Assembly (NCBI GenBank): GCA_003931895.1
Contig: RRZV01000018.1
Location: 1-64,000 of the forward strand
Direction of reading: 5' to 3'
Length of the DNA stretch: 64,000 bases
From: Mesohalobacter salilacus
Lineage (GTDB): Bacteria > Bacteroidota > Bacteroidia > Flavobacteriales > Flavobacteriaceae
This document shows positions 37,602 to 47,203 of the stretch, in pieces. Below the pieces are notes generated by a model. That model was not told the origin of the DNA and ran no database searches. It saw only the letters and a list, made by a program, of their open reading frames with translations. The translations under genes and the position numbers were made by a program. The number at the start of each line of letters is the position of its first letter. Positions within the stretch are counted from its first letter, which is position 1.

Positions 37602-38897
37602 TTAAGCGTTTTCTTGTGCAAGTTTTTGTTGTTCTAATTGCTCTGCAATACGGCGTTCTGTGATAGGTTTTAAAAGGGTTTTTCGTTTTTGTTTTTTTGG
37701 AAATATGTCTTTTTCTATTTGCTTTTTCATGTGGTCGTCTTCATTTTCAAAAATGTTTACACCAACGAGTTTTAAACTTTTATTTTCAAACTGTTTTAAG
37801 GATTTTTCAAATTGCTGGTCAATTTTTTCTTGAATTTTACCATCGAACATTTGTTGAATCAACCCACCAGATTTCTCAATAGATTTGAAGAGTTCTAGGG
37901 CTTTTTCAGATAATGCATTGGTAAGATGATCAATATAATAGCTACCGTCTGAAGCATTACTCACTTTATCAAAATAGCTTTCATTTTTTAGAATAAGCAG
38001 TTGGTTTCTGGCAATGCGTTGACTGAAATCGTTTTTGGTTTTAAAAATTTTATCATAAGCGATATTACAAACAAAATCACTGCCACCGAGTACAGCACTC
38101 ATGCATTCTGTTGCTGACCTGAGCATGTTGACATTGTAGTCGTAAATACTCATATGATGAAGTCCGGGCTCTGAAATAATATTGAGTTTATAGTCAACAT
38201 CTTGATGCTTGCAAATAGTGTTTACTAATACTCTGAAGGCCTTTAGTTTAGCAATTTCAAAGAAATAATTTGGGCCAACACTACAAAAAATATGGATTTG
38301 TAAAGTTTTAGTTTGACTAAAATCTAGTTCTTTAAAATAGCTATAGAGGTGTGTAGAGGTGTAGGCGAGTTGCTGTGTGATGTTTGCACCTGAGTTGTGA
38401 TATAATCTTGCGTCTATGCTTATGCTATGAGTTATACTGAAAAAATTTTGATAAAGATCTAAATCTTGTTTTTGAGTGTTTACCCAATTCCCAGATTGCG
38501 CTAAATTGTGAATAGGGTCAAATTTGTAAATCAAATTTTCTTTAGATTCAAACTTAAAATTTTGAGGTTCTTCAACTTCTAGAATCAAGGGTAGCTTTAT
38601 TTGTTTGGGCTGTTTGTTTGATTTTATCCAAAAGGCTTCTGTGCCTTTTGATTGGCGTTGTTCTATGTTTTTTATATCATCGCCGGTAATTTTTTCGGTA
38701 ATCAGCCATTGTTGAGGTGAGGGAATATTGAGTTTTTGATGCGAATCTAGATGATAAAATGGTTTGATGTCAATGCCTTCGTCAGTTGAAGTCAACATGG
38801 TTTTGTTGTAATCTTTTCCTTTAAGATCAACTTGTATTTTTTGTTTCCATGCTTTTTCAGAAACGGGTTCAAATTCTTTAAAAAGTTGATTTGACAT
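37602..38897 (-). CDS. mutA: Methylmalonyl-CoA mutase small subunit
   Basis: 431 residues, shorter than the large subunit because it lacks the B12-binding domain, though it retains the barrel. Typical opening [18 protein letters not shown] and later [20 protein letters not shown]. It pairs with MutB (13 nt downstream) to form the heterodimer. Upstream neighbour is the FtsB-like gene at 6 nt. Confidence 0.93.
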   Translation of the reverse strand: MSNQLFKEFEPVSEKAWKQKIQVDLKGKDYNKTMLTSTDEGIDIKPFYHLDSHQKLNIPSPQQWLITEKITGDDIKNIEQRQSKGTEAFWIKSNKQPKQIKLPLILEVEEPQNFKFESKENLIYKFDPIHNLAQSGNWVNTQKQDLDLYQNFFSITHSISIDARLYHNSGANITQQLAYTSTHLYSYFKELDFSQTKTLQIHIFCSVGPNYFFEIAKLKAFRVLVNTICKHQDVDYKLNIISEPGLHHMSIYDYNVNMLRSATECMSAVLGGSDFVCNIAYDKIFKTKNDFSQRIARNQLLILKNESYFDKVSNASDGSYYIDHLTNALSEKALELFKSIEKSGGLIQQMFDGKIQEKIDQQFEKSLKQFENKSLKLVGVNIFENEDDHMKKQIEKDIFPKKQKRKTLLKPITERRIAEQLEQQKLAQENA

Positions 38898-38903
38898 AAT
38901 TTT

Positions 38904-39221
38904 TTACTTTAAACTGTCTTCGTATTTAATGATAAAAACATCTTCGTTTTCGCGCTTCATAAAATAAGTTTCTCTGGCAAATTTTTCAATTTCTACAGAA
39001 TCTCTTAAAGTTTTCAAGGTTTTTTTATCTTTTTTAATTTCAGATTTGTAATAGTTAATATTACTTTCAATTTCAGAAATTTCCTCGTCTAATTTTTGGT
39101 GGGTCAACCAAGAGTTGGTATCAAAAAACAACATCCAAACCAAAAAGATAAGTAATACAAAAATGTATCTATTGGTAAGGATTTTAAACCAAGTTTTTTG
39201 TTTTAGACTTTTCCACTTCAT
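38904..39221 (-). CDS. FtsB/DivIC-like septum formation initiator
   Basis: 105 residues. A short basic cytoplasmic end (1-18), one transmembrane segment (about 19-35, IFVLLIFLVWMLFF), a coiled coil (about 40-80) and a conserved C-terminal patch (EKFARETYFMKRENEDVFII) typical of FtsB/DivIC proteins. These bridge FtsL and FtsQ in the cell-division complex. It lies between udk and the mutase genes in one likely operon. Confidence 0.9.
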   Translation of the reverse strand: MKWKSLKQKTWFKILTNRYIFVLLIFLVWMLFFDTNSWLTHQKLDEEISEIESNINYYKSEIKKDKKTLKTLRDSVEIEKFARETYFMKRENEDVFIIKYEDSLK

Positions 39222-39239
39222 TTGGTTAAAGATACAAAA

Positions 39240-39848
39240 TTAGATCAAACGTTCTTTAATAATTGTTTGAACAATTTCAACAGCTACATTGTTGTATCTG
39301 TTATTTGGAATAATGATATCTGCAAACTCTTTTGTGGGCTGAATAAACTCGATATGCATAGGTTTTAAAGTGTTTTGATAACGGTTCAAGACTTCGTCAA
39401 GATCTCTTCCTCGTTCTGCTATATCTCTTTTAAGACGTCTTATGAGGCGTTCATCAGAATCGGTTTGCACATAGATTTTAATATCTAGCATGTCGCGAAC
39501 AGCGGGATTGGTTAAAATTAATATCCCTTCAACTATCATTACCTTTCGGGGCTGAGTGGTTTTGGTCTGTCCTGTACGATTATGGGTTTTAAAGGAATAG
39601 ATAGGTTGTTCTACAGATTGTCCTGATTTTAAAATTTTAAGATGTTCCACCAAAAGTTTAAAATCAATTGATTGTGGGTGATCAAAATTAATATTTTTTC
39701 GTTCTTCAAAGCTCAGGTGAGACGTGTCTTTGTAATACGAATCTTGATAAATCACGTCGACTTCGTCGTGCTGAAGTTCGTCTAAAATATGGTTGACAAC
39801 GGTTGTTTTGCCGCTTCCGGTTCCACCCGCAATTCCTATGGTAAGCAT
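39240..39848 (-). CDS. udk: Uridine kinase
   Basis: 202 residues. P-loop GIAGGTGSGKTT (6-17), then YQDSYYKD, FDHPQSID and YSFKTHNRTGQT, and the lid segment RRLKRDIAERGRDLDEVL. It phosphorylates uridine and cytidine with ATP or GTP in pyrimidine salvage. First gene of the udk-ftsB-mutA-mutB-SDR run, with gaps of 18, 6, 13 and 13 nt. Confidence 0.96.
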   Translation of the reverse strand: MLTIGIAGGTGSGKTTVVNHILDELQHDEVDVIYQDSYYKDTSHLSFEERKNINFDHPQSIDFKLLVEHLKILKSGQSVEQPIYSFKTHNRTGQTKTTQPRKVMIVEGILILTNPAVRDMLDIKIYVQTDSDERLIRRLKRDIAERGRDLDEVLNRYQNTLKPMHIEFIQPTKEFADIIIPNNRYNNVAVEIVQTIIKERLI

Positions 39849-39943
39849 TTGATAAAATTTGTGTAAAAGTAATACACTTAACTCAAATTCTAAATTGAAT
39901 TACCATGCTAATATTAAATTTCTCGTTTTAATTAAATGAAGCA

Positions 39944-40573
39944 TTATTTTAAAACTTCAGGCATTTTAGCTTTAAAACGTTCAAACCTTGGGTTGGAAAC
40001 ATTTTGAATATATCGGTTTTTAGGATGTTTCTTTTTATAATCTTGGTGATATTCTTCTGCTATCCAAAATTTTTCAAAAGGTTTAACTTCTGCTGCTATC
40101 GGCTTTTCGTATTGAGGTTGAAGAGATTTTATTTTGTTTTCTATAATGGTTTTTTCTTTATCATTTTGATAAAAAACTATTGATCGATATTGGCTGCCTC
40201 TATCAGGTCCTTGTCCATTAACCTGAGTTACGTTTTGTGAAGCAAAATAAATATCAACCAAGGTTTTGAAGCTTACAACCTTACTATCATATATTACTTT
40301 TACTGCTTCCGCATGGCCAGTTTTACCGGTATTACTTGCTTCATAGGTTGGGTTTTTAGTATGTCCGCCAGAATACCCTGATACAACTTCTTTTACTCCT
40401 TTTACTTTTTCGTAAATGGCTTCAACACACCAAAAACAACCGCTTGCTAAGTAAGCAGTATCCATATTTTGGTAAGTGTTTTTTTCTGATGAGACTTTTT
40501 TTGTGTTTTTTTTGTCGGTATTACAAGCTATAGCTAAAGGCGCAAATAGTAGGAGAAAAACTAAATATTTCAT
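39944..40573 (-). CDS. msrA: Peptide-methionine (S)-S-oxide reductase MsrA, lipoprotein
   Basis: 209 residues. It has a lipoprotein signal with lipobox LAIAC (Cys17), so the enzyme should sit in the periplasm or on the outer membrane. Catalytic motif GCFWC follows with nucleophile Cys46, then EVVSGYSGGHTKNPTYE and QYRSIVFY. It repairs oxidised methionine in envelope proteins. Monocistronic; no MsrB is fused. Confidence 0.95.
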   Translation of the reverse strand: MKYLVFLLLFAPLAIACNTDKKNTKKVSSEKNTYQNMDTAYLASGCFWCVEAIYEKVKGVKEVVSGYSGGHTKNPTYEASNTGKTGHAEAVKVIYDSKVVSFKTLVDIYFASQNVTQVNGQGPDRGSQYRSIVFYQNDKEKTIIENKIKSLQPQYEKPIAAEVKPFEKFWIAEEYHQDYKKKHPKNRYIQNVSNPRFERFKAKMPEVLK

Positions 40574-40683
40574 AACAAAGATTTTTGGTAAAATTAAAAA
40601 TAAATGAAGTAAGGAGTTGTAATAGGTTTGTTAATTAATAAGGAACTAGAGATTACTTAATGTTACAAATCTATTAAAATATT

Positions 40684-41538
40684 TCATGAAAACACTACAG
40701 TCTTGTTGTTATAGACCATCACCTTATGATTAGCATGAAGTTTTACAGCATTTGATAAAACAATTTTTTCTAAATCACGACCTTTTGCAATTAAATCAGC
40801 AATGCTATATGCATGAGAAACATGAGCAACATCTTGAGCGATAATAGGTCCTGCATCGAGTTCTTCGGTAACGTAATGACTTGTTGCTCCAATAATTTTA
40901 ACACCGCGTTTGAATGCAGAATGATATGGTTTAGCTCCAACAAAGGCAGGTAAAAATGAATGGTGTATATTAACTATTCTATAAGGAAATTTGTTTATAA
41001 TTTTGCTTGATATTATTTGCATATATCGAGCTAAAACAATGAAGTCTATTTTATGCTTTGTTAATAGCTCTAATTGTTTTTCTTCTGCTTGGGCTTTGTT
41101 TTCCTTGGTTATAGTGATATGATAATAAGGAATATTAAAGCTATTTGCTATCGATCTCAAATCATCATGATTACTAATGATTAAAGGAATTTCTAAATTG
41201 AGTTCATTAGAATTATATCGGCCTAATAAGTCATATAGGCAATGATCATACTTAGAGATGAAGAGCGCCATTTTTAGCTTTTTGTCATCTGAATACATGC
41301 TCCAATTCATGTTGAATTTTTGGCTTATGTTGTATTCAAAATCAGTTTTAAAGCTATTCTCTGAAAATTTAGTGTTATCAAACTCAGCTTTAATCCTCAT
41401 AAAAAAAATATTTTGATCTCTATCTACGTGTTGATCTAGGTAAACAATATTTCCTTTATTAAGAACTATAAAATTAGTAACTGTAGCTACTATATTTGGT
41501 TGATCTTTGCAGTTTATGAGAAGCGTAATTTTTTTCAT
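40684..41538 (-). CDS. purU: Formyltetrahydrofolate deformylase PurU
   Basis: 284 residues. ACT domain (about 1-80) opens LLINCKDQPNIVATVTNFI. The formyl-hydrolase domain (about 85-284) has NIHHSFLPAFVGAKPYHSAF and DAGPIIAQD (catalytic Asp). It hydrolyses 10-formyl-THF to formate and THF, controlling the one-carbon pool. Stands alone between msrA and the coiled-coil protein gene. Confidence 0.95.
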   Translation of the reverse strand: MKKITLLINCKDQPNIVATVTNFIVLNKGNIVYLDQHVDRDQNIFFMRIKAEFDNTKFSENSFKTDFEYNISQKFNMNWSMYSDDKKLKMALFISKYDHCLYDLLGRYNSNELNLEIPLIISNHDDLRSIANSFNIPYYHITITKENKAQAEEKQLELLTKHKIDFIVLARYMQIISSKIINKFPYRIVNIHHSFLPAFVGAKPYHSAFKRGVKIIGATSHYVTEELDAGPIIAQDVAHVSHAYSIADLIAKGRDLEKIVLSNAVKLHANHKVMVYNNKTVVFS

Positions 41539-41639
41539 TTTAAAAATGAAATAAAAATCTAAAATTAATAAGTTTTATAAATTAATATGTGTTTTATATT
41601 AATTGTAGATTTATAGATTAAAATTTAACAAATACAGCC

Positions 41640-42419
41640 TTATAACTTTTTGAATAATTTTTGCATACGATCTTCTTCTTCTTGGGCTAATTCTTGATCA
41701 ACAAGAATTCTTCCGCTGTGTTCGTCTGTCATGATTTTTCTTCGACCTGCAATTTCGACTTGAACTTGAGGTGGGATAGTAAAGAAAGATCCGCCAGAAG
41801 CACCACGTTCAATGGTTACAACAGCTAATCCATTTTTTACGCTATTTCTGATTCTTTCGTAAGCACCAACTAACCTTTCTTCAATTTTGGTTTTTAGTTT
41901 CTCAGATTCTTTTTCTAAAGCTTTTTCCTCCTTTTCAGTTTCTTTAAGAATGTTTGAGAGTTCAGATTTTTTGTGATCAAGGTGTTTTTGTCTATCTTCC
42001 AAATTAGCTTCTGCTTTATCTAAGGCTTCTTTTTTATGTTCGGTCTGAGCATAAAATTCCTTGATGTGTTTTTCAGCCAATTCAATTTCTAGTTCTTGAT
42101 ATTCAATTTCTTTGCTCAGGGCATCAAACTCCCTGTTATTTCGAACATTCTCTTGCTGTTTCTTGTATTTTTTTATGCGATCTTCAGTTTCGCTTATAAA
42201 AATCTTTTTGGATTTGATATCTTCATCAATTGTATCTAAAGAAGTTTTGATTTTATCAATTCTTTTGCTGAGACCTGCAACTTCATCTTCCAAATCTTCA
42301 ACTTCAAGAGGTAATTCTCCTCTCATGTTTCTGATTTCGTCTATTCTAGAGTCAACAAGTTGCAAATCGTATAAAGCTCTGAGTTTTTGCTCTACGCTAA
42401 TCTCTTTCTTTTTTGCCAT
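41640..42419 (-). CDS. Coiled-coil protein, degenerate C4-zinc-ribbon family (COG1579)
   Basis: 259 residues from the ATG at 42417-42419; the reading to 42425 starts with TTG. Residues about 15-185 are a long coiled coil (EVEDLEDEVAGLSKRIDKIK and onwards). The C-terminal part has the family spacing SGGSFFTIPPQ...EIAGRRKI...DEHSGRILVD, but the four zinc-ligand Cys of the family are replaced (Ala/Ser/Gly at the first pair, Asp/Ser at the second). It probably no longer binds zinc. Cytoplasmic, of unknown function, co-transcribed with the Nif3 gene (2-nt gap). Confidence 0.85.
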   Translation of the reverse strand: MAKKKEISVEQKLRALYDLQLVDSRIDEIRNMRGELPLEVEDLEDEVAGLSKRIDKIKTSLDTIDEDIKSKKIFISETEDRIKKYKKQQENVRNNREFDALSKEIEYQELEIELAEKHIKEFYAQTEHKKEALDKAEANLEDRQKHLDHKKSELSNILKETEKEEKALEKESEKLKTKIEERLVGAYERIRNSVKNGLAVVTIERGASGGSFFTIPPQVQVEIAGRRKIMTDEHSGRILVDQELAQEEEDRMQKLFKKL

Positions 42420-42421
42420 AA

Positions 42422-43516
42422 TCAATAATATTGAACGGGATTTGTATTAGTATTTGATAAAACGGTTGCAAAATTAGTGAAATTTTCTTTAAGATAAGCA
42501 TATAAAAGTTGTTTTGTGTATTGTTCGCTTTCGTAATGTCCAATATCAACCAGTAAAATTTGTTGTTCTGCTTTAAAAAAATCATGATACTTAAGGTCTG
42601 CAGTGACATAAGCATCAGCTCCTGAAGCCAAAGCCTTAGAAATGGCAGAAGCACCACTGCCTCCTAAAACTGCTACTTTCTCAATGGGCTTATTCAATAA
42701 TTCCGAATACCTAATTGTAGGCGTTTTGAACTTGTCTTTCAGTAATTTTAAAAAATCCTCTTCTTTAAGTTGTGACTCAAATTCACCGAGCATTCCCAAA
42801 CCAATATGGTGATTTTTATTTTCAAGGGTTTCAATTTCATAAGCTACTTCTTCATAAGGATGATGTTTGAATAATTGAGAAAGAACTTGGCCTTGTAGGT
42901 GTTTGGCGTAGGTGATATTGATTTGAACTTCATCTTCAAAATGAGTTTGTCCCTTTTTGCCAACTACAGGATTTGAGTTTTTGTTACCCTTAAAGCTACC
43001 TTGACCTTCAAGATTAAAACTGCAATTTGAATAATTTCCAATATTACCAGCGCCAACTTTAAAAAGTTCTTCTCTTAAATTGTCTGCGTCATTTTTTGGG
43101 ACATAAGTTGTCAATTTTTTTATTGTACCTGACTGAGGCATGAGTACGCTTGTGTTTTCTAAACCCAGTTTATTGCAAATAACTCTGTTTACACCATGAA
43201 AAGCATTGTCTAGAGCCGTGTGAATAGCATAAATTGAAATATCGTTTTTTATGGCTTTAATAACTGACCTGTTAACGTAATTGTTTGGATTTAATTTTTT
43301 AATTCCAGAATATATAATGGGGTGGAAGCTTACTATTAAGTTACAACCTGTGTTTATAGCTTCTTGCACAACATCTTCTGTCGTGTCTAAACTGACAAGC
43401 ACTGAATTAATAGGCTGGTTTTCATCGCCTACAATTAATCCAACATTATCAAAATCTTCTGCATAATCCAGTGGCGCATAATTTTTTAGATGATCGATAA
43501 GACCTTTGATTTTCAT
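42422..43516 (-). CDS. Nif3-family dinuclear-metal protein
   Basis: 364 residues from the ATG at 43514-43516, which matches the usual MKIKGLIDHLKNYAPLDYAED start; an upstream ATG would add 19 residues. Metal-ligand motifs are FHPIIYSG and AIHTALDNAFHGVN in the first half and GHYESEQY near the end. A PII/CutA-like insert lies between (about 130-235), as in the long Bacteroidota form. Often annotated GTP cyclohydrolase 1 type 2; the true activity is unsettled. Precedes the coiled-coil gene and is divergent from lpxK. Confidence 0.9.
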   Translation of the reverse strand: MKIKGLIDHLKNYAPLDYAEDFDNVGLIVGDENQPINSVLVSLDTTEDVVQEAINTGCNLIVSFHPIIYSGIKKLNPNNYVNRSVIKAIKNDISIYAIHTALDNAFHGVNRVICNKLGLENTSVLMPQSGTIKKLTTYVPKNDADNLREELFKVGAGNIGNYSNCSFNLEGQGSFKGNKNSNPVVGKKGQTHFEDEVQINITYAKHLQGQVLSQLFKHHPYEEVAYEIETLENKNHHIGLGMLGEFESQLKEEDFLKLLKDKFKTPTIRYSELLNKPIEKVAVLGGSGASAISKALASGADAYVTADLKYHDFFKAEQQILLVDIGHYESEQYTKQLLYAYLKENFTNFATVLSNTNTNPVQYY

Positions 43517-43597
43517 AAGTAATAAGTATTTAAGTTTAATTGTAAATTTAAATATTATACTTTCGTAATCCATACAACTTAAACTTAATTTTTTGGA

Positions 43598-44587
43598 ATG
43601 GGTATTTTTAAGTGGCTTTTATTACCATTTTCATTGATTTATTTAATCATCACCAATATTAGGAACGTTTTTTACGATAAGGGGTTTTTTAAATCCTATT
43701 CTTTTAAAACACCTACTATTTGTGTTGGGAATTTGAGCGTTGGAGGGACTGGTAAATCTCCAATGATAGAGCACTTAATCAAGCTTTACAAAGACGATTT
43801 TAATATTGCCGTACTAAGTCGAGGTTATAAAAGAAATACCAAAGGGTTTATAGAAGTTAAAGAGGAAATGACAGCTACTCAGGTCGGTGATGAACCTTTA
43901 CAATTTAAACGAAAATTTAAAGACATAAAAGTCTTTGTAGATACTAATAGAAAAAATGGTATTGAACAAATTGAAAAACAATTTCCTAACACAGAACTTA
44001 TTTTACTTGATGACGCTTATCAGCACAGAAGAGTAAAAGCTGACATCAATATTCTTCTAACGACTTACGACAATCCTTTTTTCAAAGATTTTATTTTACC
44101 AGTTGGGCGATTAAGAGAGTCTAGAAAAGGTAAAAACAGAGCTGATGTCATTATAGTTACTAAGTGTCCTGAAAACTTGTCTGCAGAAAAAATTGAAAAC
44201 ATTAAAAAACACATTAACGCTAATGAAAGCCAATATGTTTTATTTTCAACAATTACTTATGATGAAAACATTTACAGTGAAACTGATACTTTAAATTTAA
44301 GGGGTTTTGATGATTTTTGCCTAGTGACAGGAATAGCAAATCCAAAACCACTTATCCAACACTTAAAAAATCAACAAAAGACTTTTGAACACTTTAAATA
44401 CCCTGATCATCATAATTTTACTTCCACAGAAATCCAAAACCTAAAGTCAATAAATAAACCAATTCTTACAACGGAAAAAGACTTTACAAGATTATATCAA
44501 AGCATACAGCATAATATTTTTTACATTCCAATAGAAGTTAAGTTGGATAAAGAATTGAAACCTTTGTTAAATATAAAACCTCAGTAA
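43598..44587 (+). CDS. lpxK: Tetraacyldisaccharide 4'-kinase LpxK
   Basis: 329 residues. One N-terminal membrane-associated helix (LLLPFSLIYLII), P-loop GNLSVGGTGKSPM, then LSRGYKRNTKGF, GDEPLQ, DDAYQHRRVKADINILL and LPVGRLRES. It phosphorylates the lipid A precursor at the 4' position on the inner membrane. A terminator overlaps its stop codon. Confidence 0.96.
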   Translation: MGIFKWLLLPFSLIYLIITNIRNVFYDKGFFKSYSFKTPTICVGNLSVGGTGKSPMIEHLIKLYKDDFNIAVLSRGYKRNTKGFIEVKEEMTATQVGDEPLQFKRKFKDIKVFVDTNRKNGIEQIEKQFPNTELILLDDAYQHRRVKADINILLTTYDNPFFKDFILPVGRLRESRKGKNRADVIIVTKCPENLSAEKIENIKKHINANESQYVLFSTITYDENIYSETDTLNLRGFDDFCLVTGIANPKPLIQHLKNQQKTFEHFKYPDHHNFTSTEIQNLKSINKPILTTEKDFTRLYQSIQHNIFYIPIEVKLDKELKPLLNIKPQ

Positions 44588-44601
44588 AGGCTGAGGTTTT
44601 T
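44575..44601 (+). terminator. Rho-independent terminator of lpxK
   Basis: AAAACCTCAG (44575-44584) and CTGAGGTTTT (44591-44600) form a perfect 10-bp stem with a 6-nt loop that includes the lpxK stop codon. Confidence 0.75.
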
Positions 44602-44626
44602 ATGTTTATTCCAAGATTGACAAAGT

Positions 44627-45604
44627 TTATTTAGCTTCTTCGACCAACTCGTCGACACTTTCAACAGAGGCTAAATACCGCTCTGCATCAAGAGCAGCCA
44701 TGCAACCAGTGCCAGCTGCGGTTACGGCTTGTCTGTATTCTTTGTCTTGAGCATCACCGCTAGCAAATACACCTGGATAGTTGGTTTTTGTACTTTTAGA
44801 TTCAGTAATGATGTATCCAACGTCATCCATGTTGAGCTGTCCTTTAAATATATCAGTGTTAGGTTTGTGGCCAATGGCTATAAATAAACCAGTGATTTTT
44901 ATGTCTTCTTTTTCCTGAGTTTCGTTATTAACCATTCTAAGACCTTCAACTACTTGTTCACCTAGAACTTCATCGACTTCAGTATTAAATCTAACATCGA
45001 TGTTTTTAGTATTAAAAACACGGTGTTGCATAGCTTTTGAAGCCCTCAAAACATCTCTCCGAACTAACATGGTAACGGACTTGCAAATTTTAGCAAGATA
45101 AGTAGCCTCTTCAGCTGCGGTGTCACCACCACCAACTATGGCGACATCCTGATTTTTATAGAAAAACCCATCGCAAACAGCACAAGCAGATACGCCTCCA
45201 CCACGCAAGCGTTGTTCACTTGGTATGTTAAGATATTTTGCTGAAGCGCCAGTAGAGATGATAATACTTTCTGCTTCAATCCATTTGTTATTATCAATTT
45301 GAACTTTATGAATGCCGCCTTTTTCCTTACTAAGCTCAGTTTTAGTTGCCATACCGATTCTTACGTCTGTATCAAATCTTTCGGCTTGGGCTTTTAATTG
45401 CTCCATCATAGTTGGGCCATCTATTCCATCTGGGTATCCAGGAAAATTATCAACATCGGTTGTTGTAGTAAGTTGCCCGCCTGGTTCCATGCCTGTATAT
45501 AAAACAGGTTTTAGGTCTGCTCTGGCAGCATAAATTGCAGCGGTATAGCCAGCTGGCCCAGACCCTATTATTAAACATTTAATGCGTTCTACTTGATTAT
45601 CCAT
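44627..45604 (-). CDS. trxB: Thioredoxin reductase
   Basis: 325 residues from the ATG at 45602-45604 (the longer reading starts TTG). FAD-binding GSGPAGYTAAIYAARA, redox-active CAVC (in SACAVCDGFFYK), NADPH-binding GGGDTAAEEA and the closing ASGDAQDKEYRQAVTAAGTG. It reduces thioredoxin with NADPH. Its promoter at 45624-45653 is a textbook match. Confidence 0.97.
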   Translation of the reverse strand: MDNQVERIKCLIIGSGPAGYTAAIYAARADLKPVLYTGMEPGGQLTTTTDVDNFPGYPDGIDGPTMMEQLKAQAERFDTDVRIGMATKTELSKEKGGIHKVQIDNNKWIEAESIIISTGASAKYLNIPSEQRLRGGGVSACAVCDGFFYKNQDVAIVGGGDTAAEEATYLAKICKSVTMLVRRDVLRASKAMQHRVFNTKNIDVRFNTEVDEVLGEQVVEGLRMVNNETQEKEDIKITGLFIAIGHKPNTDIFKGQLNMDDVGYIITESKSTKTNYPGVFASGDAQDKEYRQAVTAAGTGCMAALDAERYLASVESVDELVEEAK

Positions 45605-45623
45605 GATCAAAAATTTTATTTAG

Positions 45624-45653
45624 CAAAAGTATTATCTTTTATTGTATTGTCAA
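45624..45653 (-). promoter_or_regulatory. trxB: Consensus promoter of trxB
   Basis: On the minus strand TTG (45651-45653), 19 bases, then TACTTTTG (45624-45631). This is the full TTG-N19-TAnnTTTG pattern. Confidence 0.7.
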
Positions 45654-45699
45654 CTGTTTGGTGATAGGTTTTTACAATTTGGTATAAGTTTTATGAATA

Positions 45700-45725
45700 A
45701 AAAAAGCCGACAAAGATGTCGGCTT
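45700..45725 (-). terminator. Rho-independent terminator of the mazG-DUF4168 unit
   Basis: AAGCCGACA (45704-45712) and TGTCGGCTT (45717-45725) pair perfectly with a 4-nt loop. On the minus strand a T run follows. It lies 21 bases past the stop at 45746. Confidence 0.85.
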
Positions 45726-45745
45726 GATTTCATATTTCAAAATAT

Positions 45746-46171
45746 CTATTTTATTAATTTTTGAATTTTTTCATTGAGTGCTTTATCGCTTTGAGAAGCT
45801 TTAGCAATAGCTTGATAAGTTTCTAACTTTAATCCATTCTTTTCAATTAACCGCTCCATAGATTCTTGAATATCTTTTTTAAGATTCTGGATATTTTTTA
45901 AAGCCAGATTGTATTGTCTTTTTTGAGCTGTTGTTGGTTTCTTTTCAGCATTTGGATTATTGATTAACTCGTGAATATCTGTAAACTCATCATTGGTTAA
46001 ACCAGCATCTTCAATAGCAGAAACCATATTGAGTTGAAATGTCATGTTTTCATTTCTAACTTCTTTGTAAGCGTTTGCAAACTTTTCAAGTGTTTGAGCT
46101 GAAAAATTTTCTTTTTGACTCCACGATATAGTCGATAAACTTATAAAAGCTATAATAATTAAGTTTCTCAT
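45746..46171 (-). CDS. Secreted DUF4168-like protein
   Basis: 141 residues. Signal peptide (about 1-18, ending TISWSQ) and a helical, charged remainder with LEKFANAYKEVRNENM, a pattern that fits DUF4168, and GLTNDEFTDIHELIN. Exported to the periplasm or beyond; function unknown. It follows mazG by 55 nt on the same strand. Confidence 0.78.
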   Translation of the reverse strand: MRNLIIIAFISLSTISWSQKENFSAQTLEKFANAYKEVRNENMTFQLNMVSAIEDAGLTNDEFTDIHELINNPNAEKKPTTAQKRQYNLALKNIQNLKKDIQESMERLIEKNGLKLETYQAIAKASQSDKALNEKIQKLIK

Positions 46172-46226
46172 TTTTTATTTTTTATAAAACAAATATATTA
46201 ATATTGATAGTACTACAAAGCTTAAA

Positions 46227-46994
46227 TTATAAATTTTTAGCTTTTTCCCAAAACCTATTCATTTCGTTTAAACTCATATCTTGTAGCTTTAAATTTTGAT
46301 TTTGGGTTTGTTCTTCTAGGTAGCTAAAGCGTTTAATAAATTTTTTATTAGTTAACTCCAAAGCCCTTTCTGGGTCAATATTATGATGTCTAGCATAGTT
46401 GATTAAAGCAAAAAGCATATCACCAAATTCGCCTTCCATTTTTTCGTGGTTTTGTGCATTGGCTTCCATCTCAAACTCTTCAATTTCTTCTTTTATTTTA
46501 TCTAAAACTTGTTCAGGTTTTTCCCAGTCAAAGCCAATACCAGCAACCTTATCTTGAATGCGTTGAGCTTTTATTAGCGCCGGCAGACTTTTTGGCACAC
46601 CTTCTAAAACACTCTTTTTACCTTCTTTTAGTTTGAGCATTTCCCAGTTTTTTTTGACGTCATCTTCGTTTTCTACCTTTACATCACTGTAAATATGCGG
46701 GTGTCTGTCTATAAGTTTTTTGCATATAGCTTCTATGACATCTTCAATATCAAATTTATTTTTTTCTGAAGCAATTTTGGCATAAAATACAATGTGTAAG
46801 AGTAAATCTCCGAGTTCCCCTTTGATGTCCTCAAAATTTTCTTCAAGTATAGCGTCTGTCAGTTCATAGGTCTCTTCAATTGTTAAATGACTTAAACTTT
46901 GAATGGTTTGTTTTCGATCCCAAGGGCAACCTTCACGAAGTTCGTCCATGATTTTGAGTAATTGGTCAAAGGATTTATGATTTAACTTTTTCAT
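46227..46994 (-). CDS. mazG: Nucleoside triphosphate pyrophosphohydrolase MazG
   Basis: 255 residues, two MazG repeats. N-terminal GCPWDRKQTIQSLSHLTIEE with the EExxE metal site (IEETYE) and GELGDLLLHIVF; second copy EEIEEFEME and GEFGDMLFALINYARH. It hydrolyses non-canonical and excess NTPs, and in E. coli lowers ppGpp during starvation. Confidence 0.95.
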   Translation of the reverse strand: MKKLNHKSFDQLLKIMDELREGCPWDRKQTIQSLSHLTIEETYELTDAILEENFEDIKGELGDLLLHIVFYAKIASEKNKFDIEDVIEAICKKLIDRHPHIYSDVKVENEDDVKKNWEMLKLKEGKKSVLEGVPKSLPALIKAQRIQDKVAGIGFDWEKPEQVLDKIKEEIEEFEMEANAQNHEKMEGEFGDMLFALINYARHHNIDPERALELTNKKFIKRFSYLEEQTQNQNLKLQDMSLNEMNRFWEKAKNL

Positions 46995-47007
46995 TTAATT
47001 TTTTTTT

Positions 47008-47015
47008 CAAAAGTA
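47008..47015 (-). promoter_or_regulatory. mazG: -7 promoter box of mazG
   Basis: Minus-strand TACTTTTG matches TAnnTTTG, 13 bases before the mazG ATG. No TTG at 19-base spacing. Confidence 0.4.
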
Positions 47016-47203
47016 ACAAATACTTTTTTTGTCTATGGCAAATAATAATTGTTAAAAACGAATTGAACTATTTACTAAAAGTTGAGAGTTGAAATTAAAA
47101 CAGTAATATTGAAATCAATAATAACAGTAAAGTTGATAGTTTTTATCAAGAATAAAAATCATTTTTATTATATTTACTAAATAATTTTAAAAAACTAATA
47201 ATT

